IMG/VR virus record: IMGVR_UViG_3300045257_000154
Span: 1-46,376 of that record
DNA from: a virus
Length of the DNA stretch: 46,376 nt
Direction: 5' to 3' (one strand)
The notes beneath the pieces are model-generated. The model saw nothing but the letters and a program-made list of their open reading frames with translations, made no database searches and had not been told where the DNA came from. Shown here in pieces: positions 30,418-39,014 of the stretch (positions are counted from its first letter, which is position 1; each line of letters starts with the position of its first letter). The position numbers were made by a program, and so were the translations under genes.

Positions 30418-31056
30418 ATGGCCACCACCTGGAGCACTTCCAACAAGAGCGCCCATATCACCCTGTCGAACGGTAATTTGACAGCCGTGAACGATGGCAG
30501 CGCAGGGCCACCGTTTTCCGGCCGCAGCGATGCATCGATCTCAGGCTCGCAAAAGATCTATTGGGAAACCAAGCTCGATGTCAAAGCCACCACCAACAAT
30601 GACGCAATCGGGGTTGCCAATTCATCGTGGACTTTCACGGACGCCAGTTTTATCGGCGGCGATACCTTCTCGCTCGGTTATTACCCGACAGGTCAGGTTT
30701 TCGTGAACTTCGCAACGCTGGCCACGATAGCCACCTTTGCGCAGGGTGCTATTATCGGCCAGGCCATGGATCGCGGGGCAGATAAAATCTGGTACACGCT
30801 CGACGGCCTGACATGGAACAATGCCGTCCTTGCCCTGCAAAATCCCGTGGGTGTGATAGGCGGCATCACGACGGGAATCACCGGCAATCTGTTTCCCTCA
30901 TACGAAACATGGCAGGACTCCGGCGTTTCCGGTCAATGGACCGCCGATTTCGGGGCAACGACTTTCGTCTACGCGACGATTTTCGCGACCCTTCAGGCTG
31001 CGGGATATGCGGCCTTCGACGGCAGCGACACGCTCTTTGGCCAGGCGGTGATGTGA
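30418..31056 (+). CDS. SPRY-like domain virion protein
   Basis: A 212-residue protein with a SPRY/concanavalin-like fold: KIYWETKLDVKATTNNDAIG, TFSLGYYPTGQVFVN, AMDRGADKIWYTLDGLTWNN and FPSYETW. Such domains occur in phage fibre or surface proteins and bind protein or glycan. It is followed by a TGATG junction. Confidence 0.7.
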   Translation: MATTWSTSNKSAHITLSNGNLTAVNDGSAGPPFSGRSDASISGSQKIYWETKLDVKATTNNDAIGVANSSWTFTDASFIGGDTFSLGYYPTGQVFVNFATLATIATFAQGAIIGQAMDRGADKIWYTLDGLTWNNAVLALQNPVGVIGGITTGITGNLFPSYETWQDSGVSGQWTADFGATTFVYATIFATLQAAGYAAFDGSDTLFGQAVM

Positions 31057-31385
31057 TGAGAAGCAAGCGCGACCAGACAGGCGAGATCCTGATCGACCAC
31101 ACCTTCAGCCCCGGCATCACACCGGAATGGGCCGCCGCGAACGGTGCCGGAGTGGCTGTCGCCGGCGGCAAGAAATGGGAGAGCGCCGTCAAGGCCTGTT
31201 CTCATTGCGGGGCCGATGTTTACCTCAACCCCCAGCGCACGCGCGCACGCGAATGGTGCATGGGCTGCGACAGATACATATGCGATGCCTGCGGGTATCT
31301 CAAAAAGCTCGGACGGCCCTGCAAGACATTGCAGCAACAGCTTGAAGAGGCATTCAACGAAACCCAGACAATAAGGAGCTTCTGA
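31056..31385 (+). CDS. Zinc-finger protein in the virion module
   Basis: A 109-residue protein with CSHCGADV and CMGCDRYICDACG, that is five or six Cys able to hold one or two zinc ions. The N-terminus is basic, and the C-terminus helical. Function unknown, but similar short Cys-rich proteins occur among tail genes. Confidence 0.6.
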   Translation: MRSKRDQTGEILIDHTFSPGITPEWAAANGAGVAVAGGKKWESAVKACSHCGADVYLNPQRTRAREWCMGCDRYICDACGYLKKLGRPCKTLQQQLEEAFNETQTIRSF

Positions 31386-31900
31386 TGGGTACTTCAGCTT
31401 TCGCCGTGGGCACGTTCTCCACGGGCACGGGAACGGCCAGCGGGTCGAACCTGACCAATGGTTCGTACATGGCCCTGCAGGGTGGCACGACCACGCAGGT
31501 CAACTTCATCGAGGAAGTCTATATCGGCGGTCAGGCCACGGCCTCGGCGCCGATGATTATGCTGCTCGGTCGCGATTCCACCGTCATGGGTGGTCCGGCC
31601 GCTCTTGCCACGCCCAACTCAAACGGCCTGCTCAATCCCTCGGGCGCGGTGGTCACGACCGTCGCGGTCGCCGCCATCTCGGCAACCACCGTAGCCGTCC
31701 GCTCAAGCGCGCTCACGCTGTCTCTGAAGAACTTCACCTTCAACGGCTTTGGGGGCATCGTGAAAGCGAGCTACCAGAACACGCAGGATCGCTTCGGCAT
31801 CCTGGGCAACACGGCGAGCTTGGGTGAACTCTCGCTCAGTGCCTTCACCGGCACGACCTCCGGTTCGGTGGGCGCCCACTTCATCTACGAGACGATGTGA
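31385..31900 (+). CDS. Beta-rich virion protein
   Basis: A 171-residue protein rich in Gly, Thr, Ala and Ser, predicted beta. Segments include SYMALQGGTTTQVNFIEEV, APMIMLLGRDSTVMGG and FNGFGGIVKASY. It starts by TGATG overlap. It is likely a minor capsid or tail surface protein; no firm family. Confidence 0.6.
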   Translation: MGTSAFAVGTFSTGTGTASGSNLTNGSYMALQGGTTTQVNFIEEVYIGGQATASAPMIMLLGRDSTVMGGPAALATPNSNGLLNPSGAVVTTVAVAAISATTVAVRSSALTLSLKNFTFNGFGGIVKASYQNTQDRFGILGNTASLGELSLSAFTGTTSGSVGAHFIYETM

Positions 31901-32145
31901 TGGCCGACCAACCAGCACTGGGGAACGTTCACTATCCCAAGGCAGGCTATCTCTACCTGCTGAACCGGCTTCAGAAGGCGGATGAGGACATCATGTGCCT
32001 GATTAACATCTGCGTCGCCAAGGACCAGAAGATCGCTGAGCTGGAGGCGAAGCTCATCGTGCCTCCGGACGAAGCCGTGAGCAATCAGGCGCAGAACAAA
32101 TATGCGTCTTCTTATCAGAACAACGTGTCGAACCTGAAGCCATGA
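31900..32145 (+). CDS. Small helical protein
   Basis: An 81-residue protein starting at ATG 31900. A central helix (LYLLNRLQKADEDIMCLINI) and an IAELEAKL segment suggest coiled coil. It overlaps the next glycosyltransferase-like gene by ATGA. Function unknown. Confidence 0.5.
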   Translation: MADQPALGNVHYPKAGYLYLLNRLQKADEDIMCLINICVAKDQKIAELEAKLIVPPDEAVSNQAQNKYASSYQNNVSNLKP

Positions 32146-32924
32146 AGATCGTGGTCATCATCCCGAGCCGCACGGCTCCTTTCAAGCTTCAGGAAATGCT
32201 GCACGAGGCGCGGCGTCTGGAGTCGGGAAGGCATGACGTCCGCTATGTGGTGGGGATCGACCACGACGACGAAAACACGCTGGCCATGGGCACTATGCTG
32301 CGCCTTCAGTCCGACAGGTACAGCTATCGCGTGTTCAAGCGCATGTCTTCGCTTGGAGCCATGAGCAACATCATCGCCGGAGAGAACCCGGCCGATTGCT
32401 ATTGCTCGCTGGGTAACGACGCGGAGATCATGACCTACGACTGGGACGAGGCCATCCACAAGGCATGGTCGGCACGGCCGGATGGCGTGTTCTGGTGGCA
32501 TGGCTGCGAATGCCCGATTGTCTCAGACCGCTGGTTCAAGGCGGCAGGCTATCTCTATACCGACCTCTTTCCCTTCTGGTGGGACGACAACTGGCTGATC
32601 CAATTGTGGGCGATGGCCAGCGACGGGCCTCAACTGTTCATTGAGGCGACGCTTGCGGACAGGCCGCTGGCAACGCTCAGGATGCGCGATCTGCGGTTCT
32701 GGACCGAGTTCTATGGAGCGATGAAGCCGGAGCGCCAGAGGGAAGCGGCACGGATTGCAACCGCCCTCGGTTGGCCTGTCGGGTCGCTGGAGGACGAGAC
32801 GGGAGACGTGAAGGATCATTTCTGGAAGATGATCGACAGTGTCGAGAAGGGACAGGGCGAGAGGGGACCGCCGACGCCTGAATATCTCAGGGCCTTCGAG
32901 CGCGCCCAGAGCATGGTGGCCTGA
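32142..32924 (+). CDS. GT-A-like glycosyltransferase, paralogue of 16579
   Basis: A 260-residue protein. It starts MKIVVIIPSRTAPFKL and has YVVGIDHDDENT and CYCSLGNDAEI as acidic motifs, then WDEAIHKAW. The order and spacing match the gene at 16579-17463, so the two probably arose by duplication or came from the same family. It sits among late virion genes, unlike its paralogue in the early accessory cassette. Acceptor and donor unknown. Confidence 0.62.
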   Translation: MKIVVIIPSRTAPFKLQEMLHEARRLESGRHDVRYVVGIDHDDENTLAMGTMLRLQSDRYSYRVFKRMSSLGAMSNIIAGENPADCYCSLGNDAEIMTYDWDEAIHKAWSARPDGVFWWHGCECPIVSDRWFKAAGYLYTDLFPFWWDDNWLIQLWAMASDGPQLFIEATLADRPLATLRMRDLRFWTEFYGAMKPERQREAARIATALGWPVGSLEDETGDVKDHFWKMIDSVEKGQGERGPPTPEYLRAFERAQSMVA

Positions 32925-34303
32925 TGGCAACGGTCTTCCGTGATCCTGTCGTTACCAACAATCGTCCGAAGATCGACGCGACGCATCTGCGTCAGTTCGT
33001 TTCTGCGGGGCTTGCGCTTCTTACGGCGGTCGCCCTGCCGGTCGGACAGGCCCGGCACACCAATGTCGGCTTCGACATCCCCAATCCGAAGTTCAAGGTC
33101 GACAGCCCGATAGCGCGCGACCGGCAGCGGATCAACGATCTTCCCCGTCAGCTCGCCCAGACGCTTCCGTTCAATCAGGCTCAATGGCCGCTTGCTAGGC
33201 TACGTCTGCCTGCAACGCCCGAGACGCCCTATCTCAACATAGCGACCATCCGGACGGTCATTGTTACGACGGCGCCGTTCTACCAGACCGACTGGCCGCT
33301 GCCGAAGAAGGGCGCGCTGGATCTGCCCGATGCGTCTTGGGAAGCGCCTCTGACGTTGATAGCGCCCAAGCCATTCCTTCAGTCGGATTGGTTCGTTCCA
33401 CAGAAATTCCGGCCTGATCCTCCCGATGCGACATGGTCGGAATCGCTGGCGCTTACATTTACGGGCCAGCCATTCGTCCAATCGAATTGGCCGCTACCAC
33501 AAAAGTTCCGTCCCGATCCTCCGGATGTCACCTACAGCGAGTCCCTGGCGCTTTCCTTCGGCGGCCAGCCGTTCGCTCTGCGTGAGTGGCCGCTTCCAAG
33601 GCGCGCCAGGAATGCGCCCGATAGCCAAGTCCAGAACATCGCGGCGCTGCGGACGGTCATCGTTTCCACCAAGCCCTTCGTGCAACTGGGGTGGGATCTC
33701 CCGCGCCGCATCGACAGCCCGCTCGCAAGAGACAGGCAACGGCAGAATGATCTCGCAAGACAGACGGCAGTTACGCTACCCGCGCGGCCCTACGACTGGC
33801 CGATCCCGAAAGGCCGGCGCGCGAAGATACCCGACACGCTCTACGGCACGCCCCAGCAGCTCAAGGTCATCGCCTCGACCACTATCACGTTGGCAGCGAC
33901 GGAGCCTCAAGATACGGCGGCATTCAACTTCTCGTTCTGGAGGGTGGAACCGATCCCGCCCGATGGATGGACGCCGGAAGCTATCGGGGGCGGCTCCAGG
34001 GAAGCGCTGCAATTCGTCACCAACAGCGGCTCGGCAATACGGTTCGTCAATAATGGCGGCGGCGAAATCGTATTTTCCGGGAATGCGACGTCTGCATGGA
34101 CGCCCGTCCCGTTCACGGCGGCAGGATGGATTCGCGAATTTGTTCCCGGCGCCGGTCCGATCCTGCAATTCATCAGCGATGATGGAACCCTCATAATGTT
34201 CGTTAACGATCTCGGTGAGGAAATCTTCTTTACCGCCGATCAGGTCGACATCTGGAATGCCGAAGCCGTCGCCTCCGACACATGGACGAAGCGCAATGGT
34301 TGA
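32924..34303 (+). CDS. Repeat-containing virion protein (WPLP repeats)
   Basis: A 459-residue protein. About seven units of 25-40 residues each carry (Q/E)xxWPLP-like cores: QTDWPLPKK, QSDWFVPQKF, QSNWPLPQKF, LREWPLPRR, LGWDLPRR and YDWPIPKG. The C-terminus has a duplicated motif: LQFVTNSGSAIRFVN and LQFISDDGTLIMFVN. It is probably a fibrous or surface virion protein. Function unknown. Confidence 0.65.
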   Translation: MATVFRDPVVTNNRPKIDATHLRQFVSAGLALLTAVALPVGQARHTNVGFDIPNPKFKVDSPIARDRQRINDLPRQLAQTLPFNQAQWPLARLRLPATPETPYLNIATIRTVIVTTAPFYQTDWPLPKKGALDLPDASWEAPLTLIAPKPFLQSDWFVPQKFRPDPPDATWSESLALTFTGQPFVQSNWPLPQKFRPDPPDVTYSESLALSFGGQPFALREWPLPRRARNAPDSQVQNIAALRTVIVSTKPFVQLGWDLPRRIDSPLARDRQRQNDLARQTAVTLPARPYDWPIPKGRRAKIPDTLYGTPQQLKVIASTTITLAATEPQDTAAFNFSFWRVEPIPPDGWTPEAIGGGSREALQFVTNSGSAIRFVNNGGGEIVFSGNATSAWTPVPFTAAGWIREFVPGAGPILQFISDDGTLIMFVNDLGEEIFFTADQVDIWNAEAVASDTWTKRNG

Positions 34304-34520
34304 ACCTTTCTATATCCTCCGTACCAATGTGCGCTCCTTTCAGTCGCATATTCCGTTGAAGGCATGGACCGCTAACGCTTCCAATGAAGCCCGCGCACAG
34401 GGAGCGAAATACGGCCGCGTCTCGACCCATCCCTCCACCGGGGAAGTCGTGTTCGAGGCATGGAAGGAAGAGCATCCGGAGACGGGCGAGCCGCGCTGGC
34501 AGGAGACAGTAAATGGCTAA
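34296..34520 (+). CDS. Small virion-module protein
   Basis: A 74-residue protein starting at ATG 34296, overlapping the previous stop. It has a QSHIPLKAWTANASNEARA segment and a short strand pair (STGEVVFEAW). Function unknown. Confidence 0.5.
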   Translation: MVEPFYILRTNVRSFQSHIPLKAWTANASNEARAQGAKYGRVSTHPSTGEVVFEAWKEEHPETGEPRWQETVNG

Positions 34521-35415
34521 CAGTTTTACGGCCAACCTCAACCTTGAAAAGCCCGAGGTCGGCGCCGACTCCAATCTCTGGGGCGGACATATCAATAGCG
34601 ACCTCGACGTGCTGGACTCGATCTTTACGACGGCGACGACGCGGCCGATTGCCTCCCAGATCCTGTCAAGCACCAGAATCCTCGATTCTGCGACGACCAC
34701 CAAGTCCATCCTGCTGGTTCTCTCCGGCATCACGACAACGACGGGACGCAATCTTACGGTTCAGGATGCCGACGGGACGCTCGCCTATACGGCCCAGATT
34801 GCGACCTCGACAGCCGCCTCGGCAACGACCGGACAGATCGCTGCTGCAACGGCAACCTTGGTTGCCCTTCTTGCGGCATCCGCTTTCACCAGCACGGCGG
34901 TGACGGGCGTCACGACTACGGCAGGCGATAACAGCACGAAGTTCGCCACGACCGCCTATGCCGACCGCGTCGGTGTGCAGCAGCGCGTGACGACAGAAAC
35001 GGGAGCCTTTGCGACGGGTTCCACGGCAATGCCCTATGATGACACGATCCCACAGAGCACTGAGGGCGACCAGTATATGTCGCTCGCCATCACACCCAGG
35101 AGTGCGACGAGCAAGCTCACGATTGAGGTTGTCTTCAATTATGCAGTCAGCACTAGCGCTGGCACGGTCATCGCCTTGTTTCAGGATTCGACCGCCAACG
35201 CGCTGATGGCCGTGCCGGGCCCCATATCCAGCCAGGGCGTGCAGAGCGTTTCCTTCAGCCACACAATGACCTCGGGAACGACTTCATCGACCACCTTCAA
35301 GGTGAGAGCTGGAAGTAACGATGCGTCGGCCATCTACTTCAACGGACTAAGTGCGGCCCGTCTGCTTGGCGGCGTCATGGGGTCTTCCATCACCATCACG
35401 GAGGTGGGTTTCTGA
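34513..35415 (+). CDS. Tail fibre-like protein
   Basis: A 300-residue protein. The N-terminus FTANLNLEKPEVGADSNLWG with DLDVLDSIF is a common phage fibre start. The middle is Ala/Thr-rich. The C-terminal half (PQSTEGDQYMSLAITP; LTIEVVFNYAVS) is a beta-sandwich-like knob. It could bind host surface glycans. It overlaps the preceding gene by 8 bases. Confidence 0.72.
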   Translation: MANSFTANLNLEKPEVGADSNLWGGHINSDLDVLDSIFTTATTRPIASQILSSTRILDSATTTKSILLVLSGITTTTGRNLTVQDADGTLAYTAQIATSTAASATTGQIAAATATLVALLAASAFTSTAVTGVTTTAGDNSTKFATTAYADRVGVQQRVTTETGAFATGSTAMPYDDTIPQSTEGDQYMSLAITPRSATSKLTIEVVFNYAVSTSAGTVIALFQDSTANALMAVPGPISSQGVQSVSFSHTMTSGTTSSTTFKVRAGSNDASAIYFNGLSAARLLGGVMGSSITITEVGF

Positions 35416-35906
35416 TGCCCCTCGTTCCTATCCAGCTTCTCGCCGGTCTTGAGGACCGCTTTTGGCCAAAGGTAAGCCGTCTTGGTCACAAGAACGATTG
35501 CTGGCATTGGCGTGGATGGAAGAACGAAGATGGATATGGTTTTATAGCCAAGGGTCGCGGGGATGCGACACCCATGCTGGCCCATCGCGTTTCATGGCTC
35601 GTCCACAACAAGCCAAAGTCGCTTACGTCAAAACAATGCGTGATGCATTCTTGCGATAATCCGGGCTGCGTTAATCCTAATCATTTGAGGATTGGCACGC
35701 AGGCGGAAAATACTGCTGATCGCCATAGCAAAGATCGAACAGCGAGAGGCGAACGCCTTAATCGTGGTGTCCTTAATGAAGACCTCGTGCGAAAGATCAG
35801 GCAGGAAGCAAGTCGAGCCTATACTGCTCTCGGGAAGAAATACGGATGTTCTCGGGCGACTATTAGGCAAGTTGTTCAGGGCAAGACGTGGAGACACGTA
35901 TGTTAG
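35415..35906 (+). CDS. HNH homing endonuclease
   Basis: A 163-residue protein of the HNH type. Core features are CWHWRG, a LAHRVSWLVHN strand-helix, MHSCDNPGCVNPNHLR (the zinc/HNH core) and a C-terminal AP2-like or HTH segment (YGCSRATIRQVV). It is AT-richer than its neighbours. It starts MPLVPIQL, nearly the same as the start of the next gene (MLVPIQL), which suggests that the endonuclease took over that gene's original 5' end. Confidence 0.85.
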   Translation: MPLVPIQLLAGLEDRFWPKVSRLGHKNDCWHWRGWKNEDGYGFIAKGRGDATPMLAHRVSWLVHNKPKSLTSKQCVMHSCDNPGCVNPNHLRIGTQAENTADRHSKDRTARGERLNRGVLNEDLVRKIRQEASRAYTALGKKYGCSRATIRQVVQGKTWRHVC

Positions 35907-37417
35907 TGCCAATCCAACTGCCGCCGGGTCTTGAAAGAAATAATACAAGCTACGAGACGCTGGATCATTACTGGGACTCGAACCTCGTACGCTGGCAGTC
36001 GGGGTCCATTGTTCCCGTGGGAGGCTGGAGCAGGCTGACGGCCACCCCGCTGAACGGAGCGATCCGGAAGATCCACGTCTATCGCGACAACGCCGACCAA
36101 CGCCATATCCTGGTGGGCGCTGATACCAAGCTCTATGAGGACAATGGCTCAAGCTATACTGACATCACCCCTGCGGCCTTCGTTCCGCTCGATACTCCCG
36201 GCGTCGGCGGCTATGGAACGCTGACTTATGGCTCGTCGACCTGGGGCACGCCCCGCTCAGGCGCTTCCGGAATCTTCTCTCCCTATTCCTATTGGACGAT
36301 GGACAACTGGGGACAGGACGTGATCCTCACGGCCAACAGCGACGGACGGATTTTCTATTATTCGACGGCCACGTCGACGGTCGCCCCTGCTGTCGTCACC
36401 ACTGCGCCAACCGGAAACAACGGTGTCGCCGTCACCCCCGAGCGCCATGTGATTGCCTTCGGGCAGGTCGGATCAAGCGGCTCGGTGTTCCGAGTGGCGT
36501 GGTGTTCGCGCGAGGATTATACCGACTGGAACTTCGCCAGCACGACCAACACGGCGGGCTTCCAGGACCTCGACGCCCATTCCCCCTTGATCGCGGCGCC
36601 GCAGGTTCGCGAAGGCCATCTGATCTTCTCGCGCTCCGATGTCTATCTCATGCAGTACGTGGGGCAGCCCTTCATCTTCGGCTTCACATGGCTTGCGACG
36701 GCGGCGATGATGCATCCTGCCTCCATTATTCCCTTCAACGGCCGGGCGGCATGGCTCAGTCGCAGCGGCTTTCAGCTCTATAATGGCGGCGTTATCAGCG
36801 ACCTCCCATGTCCCATCCTGAACGACATCTTTGCGGAGATGGACCCGACCTATGGGCAGTTCCGCATTCATGGCGCGCTGAACGGGAAGTTTCCGGAACT
36901 CTGGTGGTTTTATCCGACCCGAGGAAACACGGAGGCCAATCGCTACGTGATCTGGAATTACGACGAGAACTGGTTCGCCTGGGGGATGCTGACCCGCTCT
37001 GCGATGTCGTCGGCCATTACCGACGTGGCTCCCTTCATGGGTTCCACCGATGGCAACATCTACCAGCATGACGCGGCGGATCAATGGACGAACGCGGGCA
37101 ATCCGAGGTTCCAGGACATCTTCATCGAAACAGGAGCCCTGGGAGTGAGTGACCGTATCGTGGACATAAACCAGCTTCAGGCGGCAACGGGCGATGGTGC
37201 GACAGTACTCAGCGTCACGGCCTTTGCCCAATACACTCCCGAAGGAGCGGTGAATACGTTCGGTCCCTATACGCCCCGCAGCGATGGCTACTGTGATACG
37301 CGCATCTCGGGCCGGAATGTCCGCTTCCGCTGGCAGCCGACCGCTGATGGCATGTGGGGCATTGGAACCGTGCGAGTCGATATCCCGCAGGCGCAGGGAA
37401 CGGGAGCCAAGCGATGA
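35900..37417 (+). CDS. Tail hub or nozzle protein (P22 gp10-like)
   Basis: A 505-residue protein. It starts LVPIQLPPGLERNNTSYE and has repeating beta-propeller-like strands. Signatures of phage tail-tube/nozzle proteins include ELWWFYPTRG and YVIWNYDENWFAWG. In P22, gp10 closes the portal-tail channel with gp4 and gp26. A GTG 12 bases upstream is a less likely start. The start lies inside the HNH gene's 3' end. Confidence 0.6.
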   Translation: MLVPIQLPPGLERNNTSYETLDHYWDSNLVRWQSGSIVPVGGWSRLTATPLNGAIRKIHVYRDNADQRHILVGADTKLYEDNGSSYTDITPAAFVPLDTPGVGGYGTLTYGSSTWGTPRSGASGIFSPYSYWTMDNWGQDVILTANSDGRIFYYSTATSTVAPAVVTTAPTGNNGVAVTPERHVIAFGQVGSSGSVFRVAWCSREDYTDWNFASTTNTAGFQDLDAHSPLIAAPQVREGHLIFSRSDVYLMQYVGQPFIFGFTWLATAAMMHPASIIPFNGRAAWLSRSGFQLYNGGVISDLPCPILNDIFAEMDPTYGQFRIHGALNGKFPELWWFYPTRGNTEANRYVIWNYDENWFAWGMLTRSAMSSAITDVAPFMGSTDGNIYQHDAADQWTNAGNPRFQDIFIETGALGVSDRIVDINQLQAATGDGATVLSVTAFAQYTPEGAVNTFGPYTPRSDGYCDTRISGRNVRFRWQPTADGMWGIGTVRVDIPQAQGTGAKR

Positions 37418-37635
37418 ACATTCGGTTCCCTGCCTTCGCTCAAGATCGTTTTGGCCAGCAACTGCAGCAGGCTTTCCAGACCGTCTCGACTGCGTTTCAG
37501 AGCGTGGTATCGAAGGACGAAGGCTCCGAGCGTGTCCTGCTCCGTTCACCGAATGGGACGATCTATGCGATCACAACCAGCGATGCGGGTGTACTTACTA
37601 CCGCCGCTATCTCAGGCAAGACCCGTGAAATCTAA
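37414..37635 (+). CDS. Small virion-module protein
   Basis: A 73-residue protein with ATGA overlap. It has an amphipathic helix (RFGQQLQQAFQTVSTAFQ) and strands (ERVLLRSPNGTIYAIT). It resembles short proteins between tail tube and internal virion genes. Function unknown. Confidence 0.5.
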   Translation: MNIRFPAFAQDRFGQQLQQAFQTVSTAFQSVVSKDEGSERVLLRSPNGTIYAITTSDAGVLTTAAISGKTREI

Positions 37636-38002
37636 AGCCCTCACCCCGGACCAGAAGATCGAACGCATCAAGAAGGCGCTGCATTATGCCGGCGACTATC
37701 ATACGTGGGAGGATGTGCAGGAGGGCCTTGAGGGACGCAGGTTCCAGATCTTCGACAACAGCGACGGATGCATCATCACCGAGATCATCCAGCTTCCGGG
37801 CGGACGCTACCTTAATGCCTGGATCGCCGGTGGCAGGCTTCCGGGCATCATGAAGAACGTGCCCGAGATGGAGAAGATCGCGAGGAAGAACGACTGCAAG
37901 CAGATGCTGGCCTTCGGGCGCATCGGCTGGGACAGGGTTCTCCCGAAGTACGGATGGAAAAAGATCGGCGTGGTCTACGCCAAGGATGTGAGCAATGCCT
38001 AG
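37625..38002 (+). CDS. GNAT-like internal virion protein candidate
   Basis: A 125-residue protein starting at GTG 37625. It shows IIQLPGGRYLNAWIAGG, MEKIARKNDCKQMLAF and YGWKKIGVVYAKD, the strand-helix-strand pattern of an acetyltransferase-like fold as in T7 gp13-type proteins. Similar genes occur before ejection protein genes in podoviruses. Enzymatic activity is doubtful. Confidence 0.5.
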   Translation: MKSKALTPDQKIERIKKALHYAGDYHTWEDVQEGLEGRRFQIFDNSDGCIITEIIQLPGGRYLNAWIAGGRLPGIMKNVPEMEKIARKNDCKQMLAFGRIGWDRVLPKYGWKKIGVVYAKDVSNA

Positions 38003-39011
38003 CAAGCCCGCTGGAAACAGCAATCAGCAGACTTCGTCCACGACGCAGGTCCAGCTTCCCGATTGGGTAAACGCTGCGTCGCAGGGAATCGTCGGTGCCT
38101 CCCAGCAATACGCCCAGAACTTGCCTCAATATCAGGTCGCCCCAATCACGCAGGGCGGACAGCAGGACATCCAGGCCCTGCAGAATAATGTCGGCTCGAC
38201 CAATGCCGCCTATCAGCAGGCGCAGACGGGCACGCAGCAGCAGGCAAACTATAATCCGCAGCAGGTCACGCCGGGCTTCCTGTCGGGCACCGATCTCTCG
38301 CCCTACATGAATCCCTACACTCAGAGCGTCATCAACGCGACCATGCCGCTGATCGACCAGCAGCGGCAGATGGCAAACAACCAGAGCGCGGACCTCGCCA
38401 GCAAGACCGGGGCATTCGGCGGCAGTCGGCAGGGCGTGCAGGAAGCGGTGAATAACTCACAATCCGCTCTCTATGCCGGGCAGCTTGGCGCGCAACTCAA
38501 TCAGGCAAACTTCGCGCAGGCTCAAGCTGGAGCGACGGGCGACCTCAATCGCAGCCTGACGGCGCAGCAGTCCAATCAGGCGGCAGGCCTGCAGGGAGCC
38601 GGGCTCAATCTCGCTGCCAACCAGCAGATCGGCAACCTTGCGGGACAGGGCCAGAACGCTTTCCTGCAGGGAGCTACGGGCGGTTTAGCAGGTCAGACGC
38701 AGTTGCAGCAGCAGCAGCAGGCGGTGTCGAACTCTCCATGGCAGGACGCCCTGCAGCGGATGCAGTTACAGGAGCAGGCCATCGGCTCGGTGCCCTATGG
38801 ACAGACCCAGACCTCAACGGGAACGGGACCGGGGCCGACCAGCAATCCTTGGCTCACCGGGCTTGGCGCATTAAGTTCCGGCGTCGGCATTGCGGGCGGT
38901 ATTCAGGGACTGCTTGGAAGTGGTGCCGCTACTGGGGCCGCCGCCTCCGCGGGCATTCCGGCCGGTATAGCATCGGCGGGGATGCTTGCTGGACTTCCGT
39001 TCGGAGTATAG
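37995..39011 (+). CDS. Gln/Ala-rich putative DNA-ejection protein
   Basis: A 338-residue protein, low-complexity, rich in Gln, Ala, Gly and Asn. It has GLSGTDLSP-like segments (LSGTDLSPYMNPYTQ) and a hydrophobic Gly/Ala-rich C-terminus (GIPAGIASAGMLAGLP) able to enter membranes. Position after the tail hub and before the hydrolase fits the internal virion protein set that P22-like phages eject with DNA. Confidence 0.6.
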   Translation: MPSKPAGNSNQQTSSTTQVQLPDWVNAASQGIVGASQQYAQNLPQYQVAPITQGGQQDIQALQNNVGSTNAAYQQAQTGTQQQANYNPQQVTPGFLSGTDLSPYMNPYTQSVINATMPLIDQQRQMANNQSADLASKTGAFGGSRQGVQEAVNNSQSALYAGQLGAQLNQANFAQAQAGATGDLNRSLTAQQSNQAAGLQGAGLNLAANQQIGNLAGQGQNAFLQGATGGLAGQTQLQQQQQAVSNSPWQDALQRMQLQEQAIGSVPYGQTQTSTGTGPGPTSNPWLTGLGALSSGVGIAGGIQGLLGSGAATGAAASAGIPAGIASAGMLAGLPFGV

Positions 39012-39014
39012 GCC

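Noticed and set aside
36473-37549. A 358-codon minus-strand frame opposite the tail hub gene
   Set aside because: Arg-rich shadow frame with no recognisable domain.
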